From CAVZTA01 sp963778025 (GTDB lineage: Bacteria > Chloroflexota > Limnocylindria > Limnocylindrales > CSP1-4): 64,000 nucleotides of DNA. A program made the position numbers and the translations under genes. How positions within the stretch are numbered: the first letter of the stretch is position 1; every line of letters starts with the position of its first letter. Below are positions 16,101 to 25,445 of the stretch, in pieces. The stretch is taken from positions 1 through 64,000 of the forward strand of contig CAVZTA010000012.1 of assembly GCA_963778025.1 (NCBI GenBank), read 5' to 3'. The notes below the pieces were generated by a model. The model saw nothing but the letters and a program-made list of their open reading frames with translations. It ran no database searches and had not been told where the DNA came from.

Positions 16101-17894
16101 ATCAAGCTCGACCTGCTGGGCCTCGGCATGCTTGCGGCGATCGACGAGACCGTCGGGCTCGTGGAGCACGACTGCGGCGTGTGCCTCGACCTCGACCGCA
16201 TCCCCGAGGAGATCCCCGAGGTCTTCGCGATGCTCCAGGCGGCCGACACCGTGGGCGTGTTCCAGGTCGAGAGCCGGGCCCAGATGCAGACGCTGCCGAA
16301 GTCGCGTCCGGCAAGCCTTGACGACCTCGTGGTGGAGGTCGCGATCATCCGGCCCGGCCCGATCCAGGGGAACGCCGTCCATCCGTACCTGCGCCGGAAG
16401 CAGGGCCTGGAGCCGGTCACGTACCTCCACCCGTCGCTGGAGTCGGCGCTCCACGACACCCTCGGCGTGATCCTCTACCAGGAGCAGGTGATGAAGATCG
16501 CCATCGACGTGGCGGGCTTCACGCCGGCGGGCTCCGACGCGTTCCGGCGGGCGATGGGCACCTGGCGCTCCGAGAAGGAGATGGAGAAGCTCCACGTCCA
16601 GTTCGTCGACGGCTGCGTCGACAAGCAGGGGATGCGCCGCGAGGACGCCGAGGAGCTGTTCCGCCAGTGCGCGGCGTTCGCGTCGTTCGGGTTCGCGAAG
16701 TCGCATGCGGCGGCGTTCGCCCGGACCGCATACGAGTCGTCGTTCCTGAAGCTGTTCTACCCGGCGCAGTTCGTGGTCGGGCTGATCAACGCCCAGCCGA
16801 TGGGCTTCTACCCGATCGAGGTGCTCGTCAACGATGCGAAGCGGCACGGCGTGACGGTGCTGCCCGTGGACATCAACCGGTCGTCGTACAAGACGGCGAC
16901 GGAATGGGTCGGCCGGCCGGGCTGGACGATGGCCGGTGCGGCGGGCGATGACGGCTCGCACGACGGCGATCCGGGCGAGGCGCTGCCGGACGGGGCGGGC
17001 GTGCGGGCTCGGGCGCGGCCGGTGCGGTCGTCGGCGTGTCTCGTGCCGTCGGCGGCGGCGCGCGACCGGTGGGCGGCGGACAGCGCGCTGGGCTGGGGCG
17101 TCCGCCTGGGGCTGAAGCTGGTCAAGGGCATCGGCGAGGAGCAGGAGGCGCGCCTGGACGCGGAGCTGGCGCGCGGGCCGTATGCGTCGCTCGCGGACGT
17201 GGTCGAGCGGACGGGGCTGGCCGAGGAGGTCATCGAGCGGCTGATCCGGGCCGGTGCGCTCGACTCGCTGGGTCGGCCGCGGCGGGAGCTCCTGTGGCAG
17301 CTGCGCGAGGTCGCCGGCGCGACGAAGGGGCGGATGGACGGGCGGGCGGTCGGATCGGGGCGGGTGTCGAAGCGGGCGGCGGGACGACCGATGGACCTGC
17401 GGCTGCCGGCGACGGACGCGCCGCCGCTGCCGGCGTTGACCGAGACGGAGCGGCTGGGCGATGCGTACGCGGTCGTCGGGCTCGATGCGCGGGTCCAGGT
17501 GGTGGGCTTGTTCCGCGAGGCGCTCGACCGGCTCGGGGCGGTGACGAACGCCTCGTTGAACGAGAAGCGACCGGGGCGGGTGCGGATCGGCGGGCTGGTG
17601 GTCACCCGGCAGCATCCGATGACGGCGCGCGGGACGGTGTTCCTGGCGCTGGAGGACGAGACCGGGATGGTCAACGTCACGCTCTGGCCGGACACCTGGC
17701 AGCGACTCCGGGGCATCGTCCGCCGGCATGCGCTGCTCCTGGTCGACGGGGAGCTCCAGCGCGAGGCGAGCGTGGTGAACGTGGTGGCCCATGACGTTCG
17801 GCCGCTGGTGGAGGCGGCTGCGAGGGTCGGCGGGCCGGACGCTCCAGGCGGTGTTCGCCAGATGGGGCAGGCCGGGATGCGCCGGCTGTCCTAG
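13178..17894 (+). CDS. dnaE2: Error-prone DNA polymerase DnaE2 with large low-complexity insertions
   Basis: A C-family polymerase alpha subunit of the ImuA/ImuB/DnaE2 translesion system. The PHP domain opens with ELHAHSHFSFLDGASPPDDL. The palm has GIPAQGRGSAADSIV and the catalytic acidic block AYPDVDIDFSSERREEVI. The later fingers/helix blocks include GFPRHLSIHSGGM, IKLDLLGLGML, GVILYQEQVMKIA and FGFAKSHAAAFA. A C-terminal OB domain (VRIGGLVVTRQHPMTARGTV) follows. The frame changes once near 15570-15590 (one extra base). Repaired length is about 1571 residues against the usual 1050-1100. The excess comes mainly from about 320 residues at 14930-15900, plus smaller insertions at 13430-13570 and 16915-17060. 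All catalytic blocks are present. No LexA box was seen directly upstream. Confidence 0.9.
14930..15900 (+). repeat. Low-complexity insertion with internal repeats inside dnaE2
   Basis: About 970 bases inside dnaE2 encode Gly/Ala/Arg/Pro-rich sequence. There are two near-identical units around GAPVPVRAIADGVGAT and GAPVPVRPLSGGMGAD. At the DNA level CCCGTACCGGTGCGA occurs twice (15046-15060 and 15106-15120). A close inverted copy, TCGCACCGGTACGG, occurs at about 15273. A second pair, ACCGGCCCATCGAT, occurs near 15620 and 15730. It is not an intein: no splicing Cys/Ser start or His-Asn end. It interrupts the segment between the palm and the RHLS block. Confidence 0.65.
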
Positions 17895-18018
17895 ACCCAT
17901 CCGCGCCGGCCTGTCGGCCGAAGGAACGGGCGGATGCCGCCTCGGAGGAGGCGGTCTCGTCGCGGAAGCTCGGGCCGCGCCGGGACTGCCTCTTGCGCGG
18001 CGGAGCCCCCACGCGGGG

Positions 18019-18988
18019 TCAGCGCCGGCGAGCGCTGGACTTCGGGCGGCTGTTGCGGTTGCGCTGTTGCTGCTGCTGGGCGCGGGCCCGATTCGGGTTC
18101 GACAGGTTGAGGAACCGCTTGTACCAGGCGGCTGCCGCGGCATACACCGCCCCGGACACCGGCGAGATGACGAGCGCCTGGGTGACGATCGACTGTCGCT
18201 GCGCGTCGCTGACACCCGGCGTCGCGTAGACCGACACGGTCAGGCAGCCGACCGCGACGAGCGCCGAGATGAGACCCGCCAGGTAGCTCGCGCGAACGGC
18301 GAGGAAGCCGGCCAGGAACGCGGCGGCCACCGGCGGCGTGTAGACGAAGAACTGGAACGCGAGGGAGCTCGCGACCTGGAAGATCGTGGGGCTCGTCGTC
18401 GGAGCCGGGGAGGAGGTCGGGGCTGGCGACGTGCTGGCGCTGGCCGATGCCGACGCGCTCGCGGAGGCACCGGCACTGCCCGACGCCGACGCGCCCGCGC
18501 TGGCGGACGCGCTCGGGCTGGCGGACGCACCGGCGCTGGCCGAGGGACTGACGCTCGGTGACGCCGCTGGACTCGCGGAGGGGGCCGCGCTCGCGCTGGC
18601 GCCGGGCGACGGACTGGGCGACGTGCCGGTGACGGCATTGACATCGAGGGCGCCGGTGGCGAGCACCGCGAACGTCGAGACGACGGTCAGGGCGACCGGC
18701 AGCAGGACCGCGGGCGACGGGACGAGCTTCGGCAGGTAGCGCAGGTCGGCGCGGACATCGGGCGGGCGGAAGGCTGCCCGGAAGGCGTTCCTGAAGCTCG
18801 GACGGGCCGTCGCGGGCGGCTGCGCGGGAGTCGCCGGCTTCGCGCCTCTGGCCGGTCGAGGAGTGGCCGGGGTCGCGGGCACCGCGTCGTCGGACGACGC
18901 ATCGGCGGCGGGGCGGTGCCTCCTGGGCGAGCTCGGCTCGGTATCGGCGACGCGCCTCGGCGCGATCGGTTCGCTTGGCGCGGGCCAC
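18019..18988 (-). CDS. Polytopic membrane protein with Ser/Pro/Ala linker (frame break)
   Basis: The start is GTG 18988 behind a strong ribosome site (AGGAGG). The N-terminus MARAKRTDRAEARRRYRAEL is basic. The frame changes near 18910 in a run of C; one extra base removed gives 322 residues. A helix (LVPSPAVLLPVALTVVSTFA) is followed by about 95 residues of Ser/Pro/Ala repeats. Then come about four membrane segments (FFVYTPPVAAAFLAGFLAVR, YLAGLISALVAVGCLTVSVY and others). The C-tail is basic and Gln-rich (RARAQQQQQRNRNSRPKSSA). I do not recognise a family. The linker is probably outside the cell. The Arg/Gln tail could bind nucleic acid or lipid head groups; that is speculation. Confidence 0.65.
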
Positions 18989-19151
18989 GAACTCCTCCTG
19001 CGGGGGACACGGCCGGGTGACGGCCGGCCGGTGGGACCGGTGCATGGTACGCGGTCGCGGCCCGGCGCTGGTGATCCACGGATAAGTGGCGCGCGGTAGG
19101 GTCGTCGTCCGCCACGCCCGCCATCGAGACCGCCCGCCCGGAGGTCGCCTG

Positions 19152-22100
19152 ATGGCGCGTGCTCGACTCGGTGCCCATGTGGGGCTTGCCTGCCTCGTCC
19201 TCGCGCTGTGTGCGTCGGTCGTCCGGGCGGCTGCGCCGCCGTTCGCGCCGGTCGGGGTCGGGACGGATGCGGCGGTCGCGTGGCCGCCGTCCACAGGGCT
19301 CGTCGTGGCCGAGATCGTCACGGGTGGCGCGTCGGCGTCGGACGAGTACGTCGAGCTCACGAATGCCGGCGTGACGGCAGCCGACCTGATGGGTCTCGAG
19401 GTCGCGTACGTGACGTCGAGCGGGTCCACGGTGACGCGCAAGGCGACATGGGCGTCGTCAGTGCTGCTCGAGCCCGGTCGCCACGTGCTCATCGCCAACA
19501 GCGCGGGCGTCTTCGCGACGGGTGCGGATGCGACGTACTCCGGCGGGTTCGCGGCCACGGGCGGGGCGCTCGTGCTGCGGCCGGTGGGCGGGACCCCCAT
19601 CGATGCGATCGGCTGGGGCGATGCCACGAATGCGTTCGTCGAGGGCACGGCGGCACCGGCGCCCCCGGCCGGGTCGAGCATCGAGCGCAAGCCGGGCGGC
19701 GTCGGCGGGAACCTCCAGGACACGAACGACAACCTCGCCGATGTCGTCGTCAACGGCGCGCCCGTCGCGCAGCCGCTCGCCGCGCCGCCGGTGCCGGGTG
19801 GACCCCCGAACCCGACGCCCACGCCGTCGCCGTCGCCCGTCCCGACACCCATCCCGACGCCGACCGCGACACCGGCGCCCACGCCCACGCCCGTCCCCAC
19901 GCCGAGCGCCACACCAGTCCCGACGCCGGTCCCCACTCCGACACCGACACCGACGCCGGTCCCCAACCCCACGCCGACACCGACACCCGCCCCGACACCG
20001 ACACCCGTCCCGACACCGACTCCGACGCCCGACCCCCGCCGACACCGTCCCCGACACCGACGCCCGACACCGACACCGCCGCGACACCGACGCCGATCTC
20101 CGCAGCCCACACCGACGGCGCCTCCGTCCGCGACACCGAGTCCGACGCCGCAGCCCACGCCGGTGCCGACGCCGACCGTGACACCGTCGCCGGTCGCCTC
20201 GATGGACATCGCCGCGGCGAGAGCGTTGCCGGACGACACGCCCGTCGTCGTCGACGGCGTGCTGACGCTGGACCTCGGCTCGATCGACGGCGCGCGCGGC
20301 GGGTTCGTCCAGGACCTGACCGCGGGGATCGGGCTGTACCTCACGGCCGATCCGCCGGCCCTGGCGCCGCTCGGCGCGCACGTCCGGATCACCGGGGTCC
20401 TCGACACGCGCTACGCGCAGCGGGTGATCCGCGTGGCACCCGATGCGGTCGAAGCGCTCGGCGCGGCCGACGTGCCGGTGGCTCAGGACATCGAGACCGG
20501 TGCGGCCGGCGAGCCGCTCGAAGGGTCGCGCGTCACCGTCGAGGGCGTCGTCGCCGACCCGCCGTCGGACCTTGCCGACGGGCTCGCCGTGACCGTCGAC
20601 GACGGCTCGGGCTCCGTCCGCGTGATCGTGCTTCCTGCGGCCGCGCGCGCCGGAGATCGGCACCGGCGACGTGGTCCACGCGACGGGTCCGCTCGGCCAG
20701 CGTGACAGCTCGGGCACGGGCGCCACCGGCTATCGCCTCTACGTCCCGCGGCCGGAAGACCTCGTCGTGACGCCCAAGCCGGTCGCGACGCCCACGCCGA
20801 CGCCACAGCCGTCGCCCACCCCGACGCCGCAGCCGACCCCGACGGCGAGCGCGTCCTCCAGCCCGACGCCGATGCCGACCGCGACGCCGGCTCCGACCGC
20901 CTCACCCACGCCGTCACCGACGCCCACCCCGTCGCCCACCGCGAGCCCGACAGCGAGCCCGCCCCCGACCATCACGATCGCCGCCGCCCGCGGGCTCGGT
21001 GTCGGGGCCGACGTCACCGTCCGTGGCGTGGTCATCGCGGAGGCCGGCCGCATCGGCAGTCCGCCCGTCGCGGTCATCGGCGATGCCGCGAGCGGACTCC
21101 CGCTGAAGCTGCCCGATGGTGTCCGGCCGTCACGCGGCGCGCTCCTCGAGGCTCGTGGGACGCTGGCGGCGCCGTACGGCCAGCTGGAGCTCCGTCCGAC
21201 GAGCGGCGGTGTCACCGTCGTCGGCTCCGCCGCCTTGCCGGCGCCCCGCTCACTGCGCGGCGCCCAGATCGGCGAGGCCACCGAGGGATCACTCGCCCGT
21301 CTCGACGGTGTCGCCGTCGGCAAGCCGAAACGCGCCTCCAGCGGCGACCTCACGTTGACGGTCCGCGCGACGGACGGCACGGAGCTCCGCGTCATGGCCG
21401 ATACGTCCGCGGGGATCGACGCATCCGCGTTCCGTGACGGGTCGACGTACCGGTTCACCGGCATCGTCGGTCAGCGTGCTTCGAAGAAGGGCGCCCTCGA
21501 TGGCTACCGGCTGTGGCTCCGCGATCGCGCCGATGTGACGCTCATCGCCAGCGCCTCGCCGTCGGGATCGCCGTCCCCGTCGCCATCGGCATCGCCCGGG
21601 GCCTCAGGTTCGCCGGCGAGCGTCACCTCGATCGCCCGGGCTCGAGCGTTGACGGATGGGACCGTGACGGTCGAAGGCGTCGTCATCGCCGGTCCGGCGC
21701 TCCTCGATGCGAGCGACCGGCGCATCGTCATCGAGGACGCGACCGGCGGGATCGAGGTGCTGCTCCCTGCGGCCGATCCGTCGATGCCGGTCGGGCGCCG
21801 GTTGCGTGTGACCGGCGAGCCGGGCCGGGCCTATGGGGCGCCGCGGATCCGCGCGACGGCCGTGGTGGTCCTCGGGACCGGCACGGTCACGCCACACGAC
21901 CTCGGCCGCACGCCGACCGCCGCCGAGGAGTGGCGCCTCGTCCGGGTGCGGGGCCGCGTGCTGGACGTGAAGAAGCTCGGGGAGCGCTGGCGCGCCGAGG
22001 TCCAGGTCGGTTCGGACCGGGTCGTGGTCAACGGCATGGCTGGCGCCGGTATCGCCGCGGATCGGCTGGTCGAAGGCCGCGAGGCGACCGTCACCGGTGT

Positions 22101-22824
22101 CGTCCGGCGTCCCTATCCCACGGCCACGGACCGGCGATTCGGCATCCTGCCGCGCGGGACCGCCGACATCACGCTCGGTGCCGCTACGCCGGCTGCCGCG
22201 TCGGCGGGGCCCGGCGCGACGGATGTCCCCGGCGGGTCCTCGGCGTCGCCGAGCGCCTCGACCGTCGACGCGCCGAGGGACGTCGACCTCGTCGGGCTCG
22301 ACGCGGCGGTCGGTACGCTCGTCCGCGTCGGTGGTCTCGTCGACGAGCTTCGTCCCGACGGGTTCACGCTCGATGACGGCACGGCGACGGGACGGGTCGT
22401 CCTCCGCGACGAGGCCGCCCAGCTCCTGCCGCTCGTCGAGCCGGGCGACGCGGTGAACGTCATCGGTCGCCCGGAGCGCGTCGCCGGCGAGCTCGTCGTC
22501 GCGGTCGACGATCCGGCCGGACTCCTGGTCGCCGGGATGCCGACGCCGGACCCGGCGGCGACCGACGCGGTCCCACCCGGGGCGAGCGGCGGGGCCTCGC
22601 CCGTCCCGACGCCCCTCCTGGGCGGGTCGGTGAGCGGCCTCGGACCGCTCGACCCCGTCGCGGGCATCGGCAGTCCAGCCGGGTTCGCCACGCTCATCCT
22701 CGCGACCGTCGCGTCCGGCGCCATCGCCCTGCTGCGGCGCCGGCTGCGCACGCGCCGGCTGCTGGCCGCCCGGATCCGGGAGCGTCTCGCGACCGTGATG
22801 CCGGCGCCGCCGACCCCCGAGTGA
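19152..22824 (+). CDS. Surface protein: lamin-tail domain, Pro/Thr repeats, several OB-like domains, C-terminal anchor
   Basis: A cell-surface protein of about 1223 residues, from ATG 19152 behind GGAGG. A signal peptide (ARLGAHVGLACLVLALCASV) is followed by a lamin-tail domain at about residues 55-205 (VVAEIVTGGASASDEYVELT, LEPGRHVLIANSAGVF, ERKPGGVGGNLQDTNDN). About 100 residues of PTPTPVPTP repeats follow. Then come at least four OB-fold-like units (e.g. DDTPVVVDGVLTLDLGS, GADVTVRGVVIAEAGRIG, TDGTVTVEGVVIAGPALLD), separated by further Pro/Thr or Ser/Pro linkers. A C-terminal helix (FATLILATVASGAIALL) has a basic tail, as in wall- or membrane-anchored proteins. The frame changes near 20650 (one extra base). 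Two compensating shifts may lie at 20030-20095. Lamin-tail and OB domains occur with extracellular nucleases, but no nuclease domain is seen. Confidence 0.75.
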
Positions 22825-22947
22825 GCGCGGCACCACGACCTCCGAGCGGTCGAGCACGACACCCGACGGGGCCCCGCTCGGCCCCGTTCGGGGCGCTCCC
22901 GACCCCCGAGCACGTCCCACGCACGATCCGAGCGTGGGCCACTCGGC

Positions 22948-22977
22948 TTGACGCTCGTGGAATCGGCTGCCTATCCT
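22948..22977 (+). promoter_or_regulatory. Sigma-70 promoter of the nucleoside phosphorylase gene
   Basis: TTGACG (22948-22953) and TATCCT (22972-22977) with an 18-base spacer. The predicted start of transcription is near 22984, leaving a leader of about 40 bases before TTG 23026. Confidence 0.6.
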
Positions 22978-23025
22978 CGCCCGCGACGGTGCTCCGGAAC
23001 GGGGCCCACGCACGAGGGAGAGGTC

Positions 23026-23886
23026 TTGCCGAGCGCGGACCACCGCGTCGCGATCCCTGAAGGTGATCGGCAGTACCACATCGGCCTTGCTCCAGGCGAG
23101 CTGGCCGACTACATCCTCCTCCCCGGCGACCCGGACCGCACCGCCCGCATCGCTTCCCGGTTCGACAGCATCGAGCTCGAGCACCGTCACCGGGAGTTCG
23201 TATCCGCGACCGGCACCTACGCCGGCCAGCGGGTGTCGGTGGTCTCGACCGGGATCGGGACCGACAACGTGGAGATCGTCGTCGCCGAGATCCTCGCGAT
23301 CACGGAGCGGCCGACGTTCATCAGGATCGGGTCGTGCGGGGCGCTCCAGCCGGGGATGGAGCTGGGCGACCTGGTCATCTCGACCGGCGCCGTCCGGCTC
23401 GAGGCCACCACGTCGTTCTTCGTCCACGACGGCTACCCGGCCGTCGCGGACTACGAGGCGGTCGTCGCGCTCGTCGAGGCGGCTGAGTCGCTCGGTCACC
23501 GGTATCACACGGGAATCACCGCGACGGCTCCGGGGTTCTTCGGCGCGCAGGGACGGCCCATCCCGCACCTGCCCATCCGCTACCCTGACCTCGCCGACGA
23601 GATGGCACGCCAGGGCGTGCTGAACTTCGAGATGGAGGCGTCGGCGCTGCTCGTCCTCGCCGGGCTCGGCAAGTGCCGGGCCGGGGTCGTGTGCGCCGTC
23701 TACGCGAAACGGACGACCGGCGAGTTCGTCGCCGGCGATGTGAAGGATCAGGCGGAAGCCGCGGCGGTGGAGACGGGGCTCGAGAGCCTCCGGATCCTCG
23801 CCGAGCTGGACCGCCAGAAACGATCGGCCGGGGCGGAGCACTGGCGCCCGTCGCTCTGGAAGACCTCACCCACGGGCGCCAGGTAG
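23026..23886 (+). CDS. Nucleoside phosphorylase (PNP/UDP family)
   Basis: A cytoplasmic phosphorylase of 286 residues that cleaves nucleosides with phosphate to give a base and ribose-1-phosphate. TTG 23026 was chosen because GAGGGAGAGG precedes it and conserved sequence starts soon after. The phosphate/ribose loop is ADYILLPGDPDRTARIASRF. SVVSTGIGTDNVEIVVAEIL and FIRIGSCGALQPGMELGDLV are core family blocks. LNFEMEASALLVLAGL carries the ribose-binding Met-Glu pair. The GDPDR and FEMEAS patterns fit uridine phosphorylase-like members best, but substrate choice is not settled. It stands alone under its own promoter. Confidence 0.9.
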   Translation: MPSADHRVAIPEGDRQYHIGLAPGELADYILLPGDPDRTARIASRFDSIELEHRHREFVSATGTYAGQRVSVVSTGIGTDNVEIVVAEILAITERPTFIRIGSCGALQPGMELGDLVISTGAVRLEATTSFFVHDGYPAVADYEAVVALVEAAESLGHRYHTGITATAPGFFGAQGRPIPHLPIRYPDLADEMARQGVLNFEMEASALLVLAGLGKCRAGVVCAVYAKRTTGEFVAGDVKDQAEAAAVETGLESLRILAELDRQKRSAGAEHWRPSLWKTSPTGAR

Positions 23887-23952
23887 CACGCACGCGGGCA
23901 CGGGACGGATGCTCCCGGTGACGCACAGCGAACGAGGAGGGCTTGGACCGCG

Positions 23953-24096
23953 ATGGCTGAAGCCTATTGCGTCAAGGACAAGAAGAAGGTCGAAGTCCAG
24001 AATCCGCAGCGGATCACGATGAAGAACGGCAAGCCGGCGCTCCAGGGCACGTGCCCCGAGTGCGGTGGCAAGGTCTTCAGGATCGGCGCTGCCTGA
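23953..24096 (+). CDS. Small zinc-ribbon-like protein, DUF5679 type
   Basis: A 47-residue protein: MAEAYCVKDKKKVEVQNPQR..., MKNGKPALQGTCPECGGKVF, RIGAA. It matches from memory the DUF5679 family, whose members carry two CxxC knuckles. Here the second knuckle is intact (CPEC) but the first reads CVKD, so one expected metal ligand is Asp. The family's role is not established; similar ribbons occur in topoisomerase and RNA-binding tails. The gene is monocistronic and ends 13 bases before a perfect terminator. Confidence 0.8.
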   Translation: MAEAYCVKDKKKVEVQNPQRITMKNGKPALQGTCPECGGKVFRIGAA

Positions 24097-24109
24097 CGAC
24101 GTCCTGATC

Positions 24110-24142
24110 GGACCCCCGCCCGGACGAGCCGGGCGGGGGTCC
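24110..24142 (+). terminator. Hairpin terminator after the DUF5679-like gene
   Basis: A perfect 14-bp stem (GGACCCCCGCCCGG / CCGGGCGGGGGTCC) with loop ACGAG, followed by TTCC. One of the strongest hairpins in the window. Confidence 0.75.
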
Positions 24143-24354
24143 TTCCATGTCCGGCACGGTGCGACCGTGGAGCAGGCCGTTCGGACCCTCGCGTTCGCGA
24201 CCCTTGGCATGGGTCGCGCGAGGGGCCTTTGCTAGACTCGGGAGGACTTCCCGGCACGCCGGTGGCGCCTCGTGCGCGCCTGCGGCACCCCACCCGAACG
24301 ACCGTGCGGTCCCAAGTCGCGGACCGCCGCCTGCAGCCATCGAGGAGGCGCCCC

Positions 24355-25392
24355 ATGACCGTCCGCGTCGGCATCAACGGATTCGGCCGTATCGGGCGGC
24401 AGTCGCTCAAGGCACTCCTCGAGCGCACGCCGGGCGTCGACATCGTCGCCGTCAACGACCTCGTCGACACCCAGATGAATGCTCACCTGTTCAAGCACGA
24501 CTCGACGTACGGCGCCTACCCGGGTGACGTCTCGCACACCGATGACGCGCTGATCATCGATGGCCGCGAGATCAAGGTCCTCCAGTACCGCGACCCCGCC
24601 CAGCTCCCGTGGGCCGACCTCGGCGTCGACATCGTCCTCGAATCCACCGGCCTGTTCACGGACGCCGAGAAGGCCCGCGCGCATCTGCAGGCAGGTGCCA
24701 AGAAGGTGATCATCAGCGCCCCGGCCAAGGGTGAGGACATCACGGTCGTCCTCGGCGTCAACGAGGACAAGTACGACCCGGACACGCACGCGATCATCAG
24801 CAACGCCAGCTGCACCACGAACTGCCTCGCGCCGGCGGCCAAGGTCGTCCACGACCTGCTGGGCATCGAGCGCGGTCTGATGAACACGATCCACAGCTAC
24901 ACGAACGACCAGCGGATCCTGGACGTCGCGCACAAGGATCCACGGCGGGCGCGCGCGGCCGGTCAGAACATCATCCCCACGAGCACCGGCGCGGCCAAGG
25001 CGCTCGCGCTCGTCATGCCCGACCTCAAGGGCAAGTTCGACGGCTTCAGCCTGCGCGTCCCGACGCCCACCGTCTCGGTCGTCGACTTCACCGCCGATGT
25101 CGCCCGCGAGACCACCACGCAGGAGCTGAACGACGCGTTCCGCGCGGCGGCGGACGGCCCGATGAAGGGCATCCTCGGCGTGAGCGACGAGCCGCTCGTC
25201 AGCACGGACTTCCGGGGCGACAGCCGAAGCTCGATCATCGATGCCGAATCCACGATGGTGCTCGGCGGCTCGATGGTGAAGGTCATCGCCTGGTACGACA
25301 ACGAGTGGGGCTACAGCTGCCGCGTCGCCGACCTCATCGGCTTCGTCGCCCAGCGCCTGCCCGCCGGGGCCACTGCGGCGGCGACGGCCTGA
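24355..25392 (+). CDS. gap: Type I glyceraldehyde-3-phosphate dehydrogenase
   Basis: A 345-residue cytoplasmic glycolytic enzyme that oxidises glyceraldehyde-3-phosphate to 1,3-bisphosphoglycerate. The NAD-binding Rossmann start is VRVGINGFGRIGRQSLKALL. Asp35 (VAVNDLVD) favours NAD. Catalytic Cys153 is in SNASCTTNCLAP. The His-containing block is MNTIHSYTNDQ. WYDNEWGYSCR closes the active site. ATG 24355 follows AGGAGG. It heads the gap-pgk-eno operon; a leader of over 100 bases probably precedes it (possible -10 TAGACT at 24233-24238, no good -35 seen). Confidence 0.97.
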   Translation: MTVRVGINGFGRIGRQSLKALLERTPGVDIVAVNDLVDTQMNAHLFKHDSTYGAYPGDVSHTDDALIIDGREIKVLQYRDPAQLPWADLGVDIVLESTGLFTDAEKARAHLQAGAKKVIISAPAKGEDITVVLGVNEDKYDPDTHAIISNASCTTNCLAPAAKVVHDLLGIERGLMNTIHSYTNDQRILDVAHKDPRRARAAGQNIIPTSTGAAKALALVMPDLKGKFDGFSLRVPTPTVSVVDFTADVARETTTQELNDAFRAAADGPMKGILGVSDEPLVSTDFRGDSRSSIIDAESTMVLGGSMVKVIAWYDNEWGYSCRVADLIGFVAQRLPAGATAAATA

Positions 25393-25445
25393 CGGCCGGC
25401 CACCGCCGGCGCCCCGACAGCCAGCCCACCGCTACCGATGGCCCC

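Noticed and set aside
13178..17894. An intein inside dnaE2
   Set aside because: The insertion lacks an N-terminal Cys/Ser splice residue, the block B/F motifs and a C-terminal His-Asn, and is low complexity.
15744..18215. Minus-strand open frame of over 800 codons over dnaE2
   Set aside because: High GC removes stop codons. The sequence is His/Arg/Pro-rich without any domain, and dnaE2 catalytic motifs lie on the plus strand.
21604..23841. Minus-strand open frame of about 745 codons
   Set aside because: Covers the surface protein and nucleoside phosphorylase antisense, crosses two real genes and has no recognisable motif.
24204..24238. Sigma-70 promoter TTGGCA...TAGACT before gap
   Set aside because: The spacing is 23 bases, too long. 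Only the TAGACT box remains plausible, without a good -35.
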